Shown: positions 1-7,756 of the stretch, piece after piece
Layout: each line of letters opens with the position of its first letter
How positions within the stretch are numbered: the first letter of the stretch is position 1
NCBI GenBank assembly: GCA_022599995.1
Contig: JAHZLG010000146.1
Span: 1-10,823 of the forward strand
Source: Alphaproteobacteria bacterium
GTDB taxonomy: Bacteria; Pseudomonadota; Alphaproteobacteria; CBDBCS01; JAHZLG01
DNA length: 10,823 nucleotides
Direction: 5' to 3'
Translations under genes and position numbers: made by a program
The notes under the pieces: model-generated
What the model was told of the DNA's origin: nothing
The model's input: the letters and a program-made list of their open reading frames with translations, nothing else
The model's database searches: none

Positions 1-760
1 CCAGCGTCGTCATGGGCGGCTTCCGGTCCTTGTCGAGGTCTTCGCGAATCAGGAAGCGCAATTTGTCCACGCCATCCTCGAAGTCGAGCACGCGGTCGAC
101 CTCGCGATTGTTCATCGAGAAGAAGTCAAATTCGAAAATATCTTCTCCTCCCAAGCCAATCAGCAGGTCATTGCCGCCGTGCCCGTTCAGCACATCGTCG
201 CCGTGGCCGACAGAGGCACCCGACAGCAGGAAGTCACTGAGATCATCGAGAACTTGCCCCGGGGCGAGTTGCTCCGATTCCGAGCTGTCATCGGTGATGG
301 TAAATGTTGCTGGCGCAGTGTCCCCTGCGGTGCTGGCATTGTCGGCATCGAACACTGAGAACTGCGTGAGAAAGGTGCCTTGTCCGCTTCCGGCTCCCTC
401 GCCGCCGCCGATGCCGCCGTTGCCACCACTGAAGGTAGTTCCATCGGCACCCGCGTAGCCATCGCCGAACAAAATATCGGACGAAATCCCGCCATAGATT
501 CGATCATTGCCCCCGCCGGCCGCACCGCCTTGCCCAGCGCTGTCACCGCTTCCTGCGTTGCCTCCACCACCGCTGCCGTCGCCAAAAATGATCTGGCTGT
601 CGCTTGCCCCGACGCCGGTATCGCTCGCGGCGATGGTGACGTCGGGATCAGCGGAGACGCCGAGATCAGCAGGAATGGCGTCATTGTCATTGCTGCCGCC
701 CCCTGCGCCACCATCAGCGGAATCGGCATCACCAGCGGAGCCGTGTTGATCGAGAAATCG
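1..760 (-). repeat. RTX cassette 3 of the giant protein (cut by window edge)
   Basis: This is residues from about 1800 to the window edge. The opening is FRFLDQHGSAG, followed by FGDGSGGGG near 568-597. The inner RTX block GGGNDRIYGGISSDILFGDG lies at about 441-525. A Gly-rich and acidic insert follows, then the canonical block GDDVLNGHGGNDLLIG at about 131-208. The closing motif is DRVLDFEDGVDKLRFL. The sequence leaves the window just where the beta-rich connector would begin, so further cassettes may follow. Confidence 0.78.
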
Positions 761-3700
761 AAATTCGGTCACCGAAGAAAGCGCAAAACCTGCTTGGGCA
801 GTCGATTGGGAGACATAGAGCAGATTACCATCGTCATCGAGATAGCTTCCTCCATCCGCCAGCACGAAATCATCACCCGTAAATCGTTGCCCGATACCTT
901 GCACGGGGTCGCCGAAATTGTAACCCGCATTGTACAGACGCACAATTTGCCGATGGGCATTCGAGGGGTGATAGACAATCTCGATATAACTGACTTCTTG
1001 GTTCTCCAGGTTGAGCGATGCTAACCCTGCGTCCACGGTGTTGTGCACCGTTGTGATGGTGAAATCGGCGGCATAGGCCGCGTCATAGGGATTAATCGCC
1101 ATTAAAGCATTGGTGGACGACGAAGGATCGAGCACCATGAAGCGCAATTTGTCGACCCCTACGACGTAGTCCAGGATGCGATCGATATCACTGAAGGCAC
1201 CATCGATCAGGGCAATCTCGAACACGTCGGCGCCCCCCATGCCCACAAGGACATCGTTGCCGAGTCCGCCGTTTAGCACGTCTGCCCCGCCGCCCACCGC
1301 GCCGTTTAGACCGTTGGCATCAACTCGGGCAAGGATCATATCCAGGGTGGCGGCGTCCCCCCCGACTGCTGTGTTCAAGGTTGCCGAGCCCGCCCCCGAG
1401 ACCGATAGCAGCCCCGCAATGCCAGCTGTGCCCGCGCTCCCGGAGCCGCTTGCATCGCCTCCCGCCCCGCCGCCAAATCCGCTCGAACCGCCATCGGCAT
1501 TGGCGCCCACCATCCCGCTTGTCCCGGCGAAGCCATCCCCGAACAGAATGTCGTCCGCGTCTCCCCCGATCAAAATGTCGGCTCCGCCGCCGCCCGCGCC
1601 GCCAACCCCTGCTGTCGTGCCGTGCGCGCCGCCGCCGCCGCCGCTGCCATCGCCGAACACAATCAGCGAATTGGTCTTGCTGCTGAGGCTGCTCGTTGTG
1701 TCTTGCGCTGCGCCGGTGCCGTCTGCGCCGTCGATGCCTGCACCTCCGGACGCCCCCGAGGCATCGAGAAAATGCACTTCAACCATATCACTCAGAGCGA
1801 CCATGCCGCCCGGGGTGGCAAAAGCTGTCCCGTCCATATCAACGACATGCGTGCCGTTGAGCCCGTCTTGAACGGTCGTGCCACGCACCGCAAATGGGTC
1901 GCCATCGCCGATGATTCCCGTCGTGCCATCCGCAGCATAGAGGCGAATGTAGACGGTTTTCTCGGCGGTGGTGAGAAAGGATATCTCACGGTAGCTGTTC
2001 AGTGTCACCCCGTTGAAAGTATCCGCCTCTTCGATGTAGTCCGACACCGAGACGCGCGAGGCATAGGCTCCCGCAAAGGGGTTGATGGCAACGGTGACAT
2101 AGGGCGTATTGTCATAGCCATCGTCATCGATGAAGGTCAGAAAGCGGAGGGAGTCCTCATCCAGATTCCAATCAAGGATGCGGTCGACTTCGCCGACTTC
2201 CATGGCGTCAAGGTCGAATTCAAAGATATCTGCGCCGCCTAAGCCGACCAGCAAGTCATTGCCCGCCCCGCCATTGATAATGTCATTCCCTCCTGCGACG
2301 GTGGTGTCATTGTCGATCGCTGCTTTGTAGGTGGCGGACAGTGCATCGGTGAGGGGTTGGAGGTCGTTCACAAAATCCGCGAGCACGTTCGCCGCGGGCG
2401 ACCCCGTGTCGGCGGTGTCGATGAGCGCCGAGGCTGTTGCCGTAGTGCCGTTTGTGCCGGCGGTGTTGGCGGTGCTTCCTGCGACAACGCTGTGCAACGT
2501 GCCATTGGTTCCGTCGGTGCCACTGGGGTCGGTGATCGCATCGCCGGTGCCGCGTCCGCCGCCGCCGAACCCGCCGTCGCCACCGTCCGGATTCACGTCG
2601 GTTGCGGCGACGATGCCCGCGGCTCCAGCAAACCCATCGCCGATCAGCAGGTCGGTGTGCCGGGTACCGCCAATCGTGTCGGCACCTGTCCCGCCAGCTC
2701 CCCCAGTCCCTGCGCTGTTTCCTGAGGCTGCCCCTGTGCCCCCGCCCCCACTGCCATCTCCTAGGACGATACGGCTGTTGCTCCCGGTCAGGTTGGCGGC
2801 AAGAATATCATCATCGCCTCCGCCATCGCCGCCGTCGGCGCCGGTGCCGTCGGATGACTCGCCGCCAGCCCCATGCTGATCAAGGACAAAGAGGCCAATG
2901 TTTTGCGTGAATGCCAGATCGGGATTGGCTTCGGTGACCAAGGAGCTCGTTTCTAGGGCGCCGACAACGAAGGTCTTCGCCCCGTCGGTAAGCTGGAGAA
3001 ATTCGCTCGAGCTAAAGCTGGGCAGTGCCACACCATCCGACGTCGTCAGGCGGGTCGTTGGGGTGTTGCCACTATCGGCATCATATACCGCGAGTCCGCC
3101 ACCGGCATCGAAGCTTATCCTGATGGTGCTGGCGGCACTCATGGGGGTCTTCAGGGTGAACACGAGCACATTGTCCTGATCGGTTGCTCCGTCCAACCCT
3201 CCGCCCATGCTTATCGAGAGAATATCGACAATTTGCCCATCGACGGTGATGGTGAATTCGCTTGTTACGGTTTCGGTTACGGTCTCGGTCTCGGTGGTGA
3301 GGGTGTAGCTTCCGTCGTTTCCGAGCTCATTCACCGTGGTGGTGACCGTGCGATCGTAAGTGGTCTCGGCTCCGATCAGGTCGCCACGGATGAGGTTTTC
3401 GTGAAAGCTTACCGCTATCTGCGAGGACGAGTGCACGACGCTGTGCGGGGAGAGTTGGCGAGAATCGTACCATTCCGAGACAAGGTCGTCGGTGATTTGG
3501 TTGCCATCGCTGTCGGCGAAGGTCGCCGATCGGACGGTCCGCGTGCTCCCATCGGAGAGGGTCAGGTTGGTCGTGGAGGTCGAGGTGGCAAGTCGGATTT
3601 GACGAAATTCCGTGGGGATGTCACTCACGGTCACGAGGTAGGTGCTATTGCCCCCGGAGCTTGACCCTTCGCTGATGATGATATTGTCGAATGCAAGCGG

Positions 3701-6157
3701 GGCGACTGTCCAATCGGAGAAGTTACTGGCAAGAGCCCCAGTGAGGGTCGTGCCTTGCAGGATCAGGTCATCAGCGGTGAGCAGGGTCGATGCAGAGACA
3801 ATGTCATCGTCGTTGTCTTCCAGCACCAAGGCATCACTGGCCGTGATGGTGAAGATGCGTTCGAAGGCGGTGATGTCTTGTTGCCCGGCTTCTCCGACGG
3901 TGAGGGTAAGCGATGCCGGCTCGGTGTCGATGGTGTGCGTTGCGACGGCGATCCCGCTAACGTAGATGGGGAGCGCGTCTCGCACATCAATGCTGATAGA
4001 CGTGGTGGTCGTTGTAGAACTGTCGATCGTCGTGGTGACGTTGTCGCCAAACACTAAGGTGAGGGTGTCGTTGAGATCATCGACAATGTCGCGCACGGTC
4101 ACTGTCCAGACGGAACGAAACCCGGAGCTATTGCTGATCGCGATGGCGCCAAAGTCACTATCGCTAATCCCGTTCACGTCGAAATCGGTGCTGGTGATCG
4201 AGACAGAGTCGGCAAAGCTCAGGGTGAATCGAACATCCTCAGTGCCGGGGAGGGCAGTGGTCGTAACATTGCCCGCATCGAACGATCCAGAGAACCCGAC
4301 ACTGTCATAGCCGACTTGGCCACCAATGTTGTTGAGAAAGTAATTGCTGTCGAAATCAGCGAGCGTCGCATTGCTTGTGGTAAGGCGGTCGGTGGCCGAA
4401 TCGAACGACTCGAGCCCGCCTTCGGAGTCGTACACCACTTCGATAATCGGATTTTGTCCCTCGTCGATGGCGTTCTCGAGCTCGATCACGATCACGTCGG
4501 ATTGCGCCTGCTGGGTGTCGTCGCTTGTGTCGTTGCTGCCGTTTATCCAGATGTTGGCAATATCTTGGGCGACGCCATTCAGGTAGACCGTGAATTCGCT
4601 CGAGATGGTGACCTCTTCGGTCACCGAGTAGGTGATCCGCTCGCCATCGCTATCGGTTACGCTCTCCGGGGCGAGTGTTGTGCTGACGGTCGTGGTGGTG
4701 GTGGTGGCTCCGACTAAGTCGCCCCGGGTCAGCGCATCGCTAAAAGAAATCCGCACGTAATTGCTGTGATAGCTTGCTTGCTCGGGGAAAATGATCGAGG
4801 GGGCGGAGGAATTGCTCTGCGAGACCCCATTCACCCGAACTTGGACGTGGCCATCATCGGTTGTGTCATCAACAAGGGGGTTGAGGATACGCAGGGGAAA
4901 CAAGGACGCCACGGCCGACTCCCCGGTGAATGCCGCATCGTCACTGAGCGAAAGCGTGGCCTCGAGGAGCTCCGACGACAACCCACTGATAGAGAGTGAA
5001 TAGGTGTTGGTAGCCCCCTCCGTCGCGGAGATGGTCAGGTCGCGGTCGGCAAGGTCGATCGTTTCGGTAAGGGTCGACGTGCCGTCACTATCCAGCCGCT
5101 TCGCGACCAGCACCGTATCGGATTCGTCAAACCGCGTGGCAAGGCTTGCCGTCTCGTCGGTGGTCAGTGAGGCCGTGGTCTCGAGCACAAAGACCCAGAT
5201 CGGTTCGACCACGACATTGCCATCGGTGTCTTCAAACCGGGCATTCGGCGCAAAACGGAGGTTGATCTGCGTGTAATCATTGGGAATGTCTTGAACGTTG
5301 ATGAAAAACTGCTTGTCGCTCAGAAAGCTGTTGAATCCATTGCCTGAGACGGAAAATGCTGCATCGGGCAAATGAATGCGGACTTGCCCCGAGCTCGTCC
5401 CATCGGTTGGGATGCCGTACAAGGCCAAATCTTTGCCGTCGAACAGCGCATCATCGTCCTCACCGGTCAGGGACAGCTCTTCGTCGATGGTGAGGTTGTA
5501 CCGCCATTCGCGACTCCAGAGGTCGCTGGTGCTGAGGGCGAAGGTGGCGATCTCACCGGAAATATGGTCGACCTCGTGAATGGCCACTGGCGTTTCGCTG
5601 CCGATGCGCAGAACCCCGCCTGCAGCATTTTGTAACTCTGTCCCCTCGTTGAGTTGGAGGGTGATTGTCCCTTCGGCGTTCTCGGCAAAGGAAGAGACGG
5701 TGACGCTCCAGATAGTGTTGTCACTGTTAGACGACACCGCCACCGCCGTGCCGAGCGGATTGGCCCCGTCCGCGTGACCATCGGTTGTTTGCTCGGAGGT
5801 GACCGAAAGGTTGGCGGTGGTGAGATTGGTGATGCCCTCACTGAACGTGAGGGCAAAGACGACGGAGCTGTCGCCTGATTGCTGGGCGGTGACTTCGGTG
5901 GTGTCATCCGAGAGGGTCTCGGTGAGCGACGATGGGACATTTACCGCATTCAGTTGGGCAATGCTTCCCACAATATCAGTGTTGGTTTCGGACAGATTGG
6001 GGGAGCATGCCGACAGGGCAAGCAGACCAATAGTCAGAAGAGTTGCATCGGATTGGCCACGTCCTCGACCGTCCCGGTGCGAGGCAGCACGGGGCTGAGC
6101 CGGCGACGGCACTCGATGCCCCCCGCACGGTGTCACCGCCAGTGGAGTCGATTCCAT
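1..6157 (-). CDS. Giant RTX/Ig-like repeat surface protein, probable lipoprotein (C-terminus beyond window)
   Basis: A single frame is open from 6292 down to base 1. I found no in-frame stop, and the first upstream stop is at 6293-6295. About 2052 residues are visible from the ATG at 6155-6157, and the 3' end lies outside the window. Residues 41-51 read TIGLLALSACS-like: a hydrophobic stretch ending in lipobox L-S-A-C (Cys51) followed by Ser, which fits an outer-membrane lipoprotein. Residues about 92-880 are Thr/Ser/Asp-rich beta-sandwich segments resembling bacterial Ig-like domains. SwmB-like segments lie near 459-584 and 903-1050. Residues from about 1091 form three RTX cassettes with canonical GGxGxDxLxG motifs, for example GGAGNDLLVGLGGADIFEF. 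RTX repeats bind calcium and fold outside the cell. The start is uncertain: ATG 6194-6196 and GTG 6110-6112 are alternatives. The GTG has GGGGGG six bases upstream and gives a shorter, more normal n-region. Adhesion or a surface-layer role is inferred. Confidence 0.85.
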   Translation of the reverse strand, partial: MESTPLAVTPCGGHRVPSPAQPRAASHRDGRGRGQSDATLLTIGLLALSACSPNLSETNTDIVGSIAQLNAVNVPSSLTETLSDDTTEVTAQQSGDSSVVFALTFSEGITNLTTANLSVTSEQTTDGHADGANPLGTAVAVSSNSDNTIWSVTVSSFAENAEGTITLQLNEGTELQNAAGGVLRIGSETPVAIHEVDHISGEIATFALSTSDLWSREWRYNLTIDEELSLTGEDDDALFDGKDLALYGIPTDGTSSGQVRIHLPDAAFSVSGNGFNSFLSDKQFFINVQDIPNDYTQINLRFAPNARFEDTDGNVVVEPIWVFVLETTASLTTDETASLATRFDESDTVLVAKRLDSDGTSTLTETIDLADRDLTISATEGATNTYSLSISGLSSELLEATLSLSDDAAFTGESAVASLFPLRILNPLVDDTTDDGHVQVRVNGVSQSNSSAPSIIFPEQASYHSNYVRISFSDALTRGDLVGATTTTTTVSTTLAPESVTDSDGERITYSVTEEVTISSEFTVYLNGVAQDIANIWINGSNDTSDDTQQAQSDVIVIELENAIDEGQNPIIEVVYDSEGGLESFDSATDRLTTSNATLADFDSNYFLNNIGGQVGYDSVGFSGSFDAGNVTTTALPGTEDVRFTLSFADSVSITSTDFDVNGISDSDFGAIAISNSSGFRSVWTVTVRDIVDDLNDTLTLVFGDNVTTTIDSSTTTTTSISIDVRDALPIYVSGIAVATHTIDTEPASLTLTVGEAGQQDITAFERIFTITASDALVLEDNDDDIVSASTLLTADDLILQGTTLTGALASNFSDWTVAPLAFDNIIISEGSSSGGNSTYLVTVSDIPTEFRQIRLATSTSTTNLTLSDGSTRTVRSATFADSDGNQITDDLVSEWYDSRQLSPHSVVHSSSQIAVSFHENLIRGDLIGAETTYDRTVTTTVNELGNDGSYTLTTETETVTETVTSEFTITVDGQIVDILSISMGGGLDGATDQDNVLVFTLKTPMSAASTIRISFDAGGGLAVYDADSGNTPTTRLTTSDGVALPSFSSSEFLQLTDGAKTFVVGALETSSLVTEANPDLAFTQNIGLFVLDQHGAGGESSDGTGADGGDGGGDDDILAANLTGSNSRIVLGDGSGGGGTGAASGNSAGTGGAGGTGADTIGGTRHTDLLIGDGFAGAAGIVAATDVNPDGGDGGFGGGGRGTGDAITDPSGTDGTNGTLHSVVAGSTANTAGTNGTTATASALIDTADTGSPAANVLADFVNDLQPLTDALSATYKAAIDNDTTVAGGNDIINGGAGNDLLVGLGGADIFEFDLDAMEVGEVDRILDWNLDEDSLRFLTFIDDDGYDNTPYVTVAINPFAGAYASRVSVSDYIEEADTFNGVTLNSYREISFLTTAEKTVYIRLYAADGTTGIIGDGDPFAVRGTTVQDGLNGTHVVDMDGTAFATPGGMVALSDMVEVHFLDASGASGGAGIDGADGTGAAQDTTSSLSSKTNSLIVFGDGSGGGGGAHGTTAGVGGAGGGGADILIGGDADDILFGDGFAGTSGMVGANADGGSSGFGGGAGGDASGSGSAGTAGIAGLLSVSGAGSATLNTAVGGDAATLDMILARVDANGLNGAVGGGADVLNGGLGNDVLVGMGGADVFEIALIDGAFSDIDRILDYVVGVDKLRFMVLDPSSSTNALMAINPYDAAYAADFTITTVHNTVDAGLASLNLENQEVSYIEIVYHPSNAHRQIVRLYNAGYNFGDPVQGIGQRFTGDDFVLADGGSYLDDDGNLLYVSQSTAQAGFALSSVTEFRFLDQHGSAGDADSADGGAGGGSNDNDAIPADLGVSADPDVTIAASDTGVGASDSQIIFGDGSGGGGNAGSGDSAGQGGAAGGGNDRIYGGISSDILFGDGYAGADGTTFSGGNGGIGGGEGAGSGQGTFLTQFSVFDADNASTAGDTAPATFTITDDSSESEQLAPGQVLDDLSDFLLSGASVGHGDDVLNGHGGNDLLIGLGGEDIFEFDFFSMNNREVDRVLDFEDGVDKLRFLIREDLDKDRKPPMTTL
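761..1774 (-). repeat. RTX cassette 2 of the giant protein
   Basis: This is residues about 1462-1799. The opening is HFLDASGASGGAG, where cassettes 1 and 3 have LDQHG. It has FGDGSGGGGG near 1632-1660 and an inner RTX block, GGADILIGGDADDILFGDG, at about 1530-1600. A Gly/Ser/Ala-rich insert follows, then the canonical block at about 1211-1297 (GGADVLNGGLGNDVLVG) and DRILDYVVGVDKLRFM. The beta-rich connector has AINPY at residue 1687, IVRLYNAGY and LDDDGNLLYVS. The connector aligns with that of cassette 1 over its full length, so the unit of duplication includes the connector and not only the calcium motifs. Confidence 0.8.
1775..2890 (-). repeat. RTX cassette 1 of the giant protein
   Basis: This is residues about 1090-1461 of the giant protein. 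It opens with FVLDQHGAGG, then a Gly-rich stretch with LGDGSGGGG, then an inner RTX block (GG..GADTIGG....DLLIGDGFAG). A Thr/Ala/Asn-rich low-complexity insert of roughly 90 residues follows. Next comes the canonical calcium block at 2216-2293 (GGNDIINGGAGNDLLVG) and a serralysin-like closing motif, DRILDWNLDEDSLRFL. The cassette ends with a beta-rich connector carrying AINPF near residue 1357 and YIRLYAADG. Cassettes 2 and 3 repeat this order. The inner block here is more degenerate than in the others (TRHT replaces the usual Gly-Asp turn). Confidence 0.8.
2965..3900 (-). repeat. Beta-sandwich module B (second copy of internal duplication)
   Basis: This is residues about 753-1065. The landmarks matching module A are FTITASDALVLEDNDDD, TYLVTVSDIPTEFRQIRL, FADSDGNQI, IAVSFHENLIRGDLIGA, SEFTITVDGQIVDI and TRLTTSDGVALPSF. 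Module B is shorter because module A carries extra sequence before its SwmB-like part. A lone Ig-like segment (residues about 641-703, FADSVSITSTDFDVNG) sits between the modules and resembles the first Ig-like domain near residues 92-180. Confidence 0.6.
4330..5540 (-). repeat. Beta-sandwich module A (first copy of internal duplication)
   Basis: This is residues about 206-610 of the giant protein. Landmarks in order are YNLTIDEELSLTGEDDD, FFINVQDIPNDYTQINLRF, FEDTDGNVV, YVRISFSDALTRGDLVGA, SSEFTVYLNGVAQDI and DRLTTSNATLADFDSNYFL. Each has a counterpart in module B in the same order. The acidic DxD/DDD clusters at strand ends resemble calcium sites of cadherin-like folds, which is an inference. 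The SEFTVYLNG...VIELENAIDEG...IIEVVYDS part resembles SwmB-type repeats. Confidence 0.6.
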
Positions 6158-6320
6158 GAGGTTCGATCGATTCAAGAAATTACGCTCTTGCTTCATGCAG
6201 GGCACGCACCCAAGAGAAGAGGGAAAAGGCAGCAACTCCCCGCGGCATACAGCAGCGGGCAACAACGAGGAGTAACCAAGGTTTGAGACGATTCACGCAA
6301 CAGGCCGCGCGCGAATTGAA
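6158..6320 (-). other. Spacer between barrel gene and giant gene
   Basis: These 163 bases lie between the stop of the barrel gene and the chosen start of the giant gene. The giant frame stays open through most of it, back to 6292, with an in-frame ATG at 6194-6196. I see no hairpin followed by a T run on the minus strand and no clear -35/-10 pair. Read-through from the barrel gene is the simplest reading, with low certainty. Confidence 0.4.
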
Positions 6321-7367
6321 TTATTGCTGATCGCGGGCACGCAAGGCAGCATTCGCCTTGATGGGGTTCACGAGCAACGATAGCCCGATGAACTGTGCCG
6401 CAACGTTGTCCACGGAAAAATGCTCAAAATCGAGCGCCAACCCGTAGAAGCTCGCGGGCAGATACTCGAGGCCCGCAGCAAGGTGCCAACCGAGGGCAAT
6501 GCGCGTCAGATCAGCCGAGATGATCTCGGTCGTGGTACGCGACCATACGTGCGACCCAAGACCCAAGCGCATCCGTGTGTCGTTGCGGGCCGGAAAAAAG
6601 TTTGGCATGGAAAATCTATAAGCAAGACCAGCACCGATGATTCGATAGTCAAAGATGACCTCTTGGCTGGCGGAGTCGACTGTTTGGTCGTCTTCGATCT
6701 CAAGAGTATATGTGTTGCTGGGCAGGGTGATGGTGTTGCCCTTCAATCCGTTTTGCTGATAGGAAAAATTGGCATACCAACTCATCCTGCGGATGCGCGG
6801 GGAGGGCGACCGAATGAAGTGGTTGTCGACCTGAAGCCGCAGGTTTGGCGTGGGAACTTGGTCGAAGTCATCGATATTCTTCACGGGCTCGGGCGGGTTG
6901 CTCCAGAGCGAAAGCCCGAATTTGTAGACGAAAAGATCGTCCGGCACGGGGGCGAGTCGCTGTTGCAGGGTCACGTCGCGCGTGAAGAATGTCCCTGATT
7001 GCCCGATTGCTGCGGCACGGGGGGAGCCGGCGGGCAGGGGTTCCTCGGAGGGGGAGACATCGGCGGCGGGTGCCTCTGCGGGGGAGACATCGGCGGCGGG
7101 TGCCTCGGTGGGGGCGGCAGCTGCGTCTGGGGAGTCTTGTCCCAGCGCATTGGGCGCGCTGGCGATGGCCAGCCCGAGGCATAAGACAAGCCCGATGACA
7201 AGGCTTAGAACAGGAGGCAAAGCAAGGGTTTGGCCATCGAGACGTGCCTCAGGAGGCTTTTCTTCGCTGCGGTGTGACGGGCGTCCTATCGCCATCACAG
7301 CAACCGATGCGTACACACGAACGAGGGGCAACGGCAGAAGCAACGAAGGAAGATGGGGTGCTTGCAT
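6321..7367 (-). CDS. Putative outer-membrane beta-barrel protein with repetitive N-terminal linker
   Basis: The frame is 348 residues from ATG 7365-7367 to TAA 6321-6323. Residues 48-71 (LALPPVLSLVIGLVLCLGLA...) form a strong hydrophobic signal-like segment. Translation may therefore begin at Met25 (ATG 7293-7295), giving a 324-residue precursor cleaved around residues 71-77. The mature N-terminus is a Pro/Ala/Glu-rich linker of 10-residue repeats (TEAPAADVSP, AEAPAADVSP, SEEPLPAGSP). The rest alternates polar and hydrophobic/aromatic residues with Gly-rich turns, as in small outer-membrane barrels: FGLSLWSNPPE, MSWYANFSYQQNG, GAGLAYRFSMPNF, MRLGLGSHVWS, GWHLAAGLEY and YGLALDFEHF. There is no C-terminal Phe, and the end is RARDQQ. 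I cannot name a family. It lies directly upstream of the giant gene on the same strand with no obvious terminator between, so co-transcription and a surface role are plausible but inferred. No Shine-Dalgarno sequence is visible at either start. Confidence 0.65.
   Translation of the reverse strand: MQAPHLPSLLLPLPLVRVYASVAVMAIGRPSHRSEEKPPEARLDGQTLALPPVLSLVIGLVLCLGLAIASAPNALGQDSPDAAAAPTEAPAADVSPAEAPAADVSPSEEPLPAGSPRAAAIGQSGTFFTRDVTLQQRLAPVPDDLFVYKFGLSLWSNPPEPVKNIDDFDQVPTPNLRLQVDNHFIRSPSPRIRRMSWYANFSYQQNGLKGNTITLPSNTYTLEIEDDQTVDSASQEVIFDYRIIGAGLAYRFSMPNFFPARNDTRMRLGLGSHVWSRTTTEIISADLTRIALGWHLAAGLEYLPASFYGLALDFEHFSVDNVAAQFIGLSLLVNPIKANAALRARDQQ
7021..7140 (-). repeat. 30-bp tandem repeat inside the barrel gene
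   Basis: Four consecutive 30-base units lie at 7021-7050, 7051-7080, 7081-7110 and 7111-7140. The middle two are nearly identical (ggggagacatcggcggcggg shared), and the outer two are diverged. The unit is a multiple of three and encodes the decapeptide xEAPAADVSP just after the signal segment. Changes in copy number would keep the frame and alter only the linker length. Confidence 0.85.
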
Positions 7368-7396
7368 GAATGACTAAAGGTAATGGTGAATGACGT

Positions 7397-7426
7397 GCTC
7401 TTGCTTGCACGAAGGCAGGCAAGAGT
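7397..7426. promoter_or_regulatory. Hairpin in the 5' leader of the barrel gene
   Basis: CTCTTGCTTGC (7398-7408) and GCAGGCAAGAG (7415-7425) form an 11-bp stem with one G-T wobble and a 6-base loop. A further G-T pair flanks the stem. It sits about 30-60 bases upstream of the ATG at 7367 on the minus strand. No T run follows on either strand, so it is not a typical terminator. A leader structure or operator is possible. A small palindrome, GGATAatcTATCC (7429-7441), lies next to it. Confidence 0.5.
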
Positions 7427-7756
7427 CGGGATAATCTATCCGGAAATTTTCGTTTCTTGCTTGGCACAAGGTAACACGGCTCGACACGGCTTGGCACGAT
7501 AGGGCACAGGAGGTCGCCGCACATCAGGGGACTTCGATCTGTGGCACGGGCGTTGGTGGTGCGCGATGCTCGATGGTTTGACTGCCCTAAAGTATGCACC
7601 TCTTGGGCTAAAATCAAGGAAACCGTTGTTCTCAACCACTGTTCTCGGCGCACCCTGCACGAGCGAAGCAAAAAGACTGCCATTGCCAGCACCCCCCTGT
7701 GAGGCAGTGCGTTACAAAGCAAGACGTGTAGAATAGGGCACAGCAACGACCAAGGA

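Noticed and set aside
187..732. Minus-strand 181-residue frame overlapping the giant gene
   Set aside because: It is in a different frame from the RTX cassettes, is compositionally a shadow, and has no recognisable motifs.
12..5000. Many plus-strand open frames rich in Pro, Ala, Ser and Arg (for example 1176-1871, 2331-2879, 380-1024)
   Set aside because: They lie opposite the giant minus-strand gene. Its Gly/Asp codons (GGC, GAC, GAT) read as Ala/Pro/Val/Ile on the other strand, and the frames show no domains.
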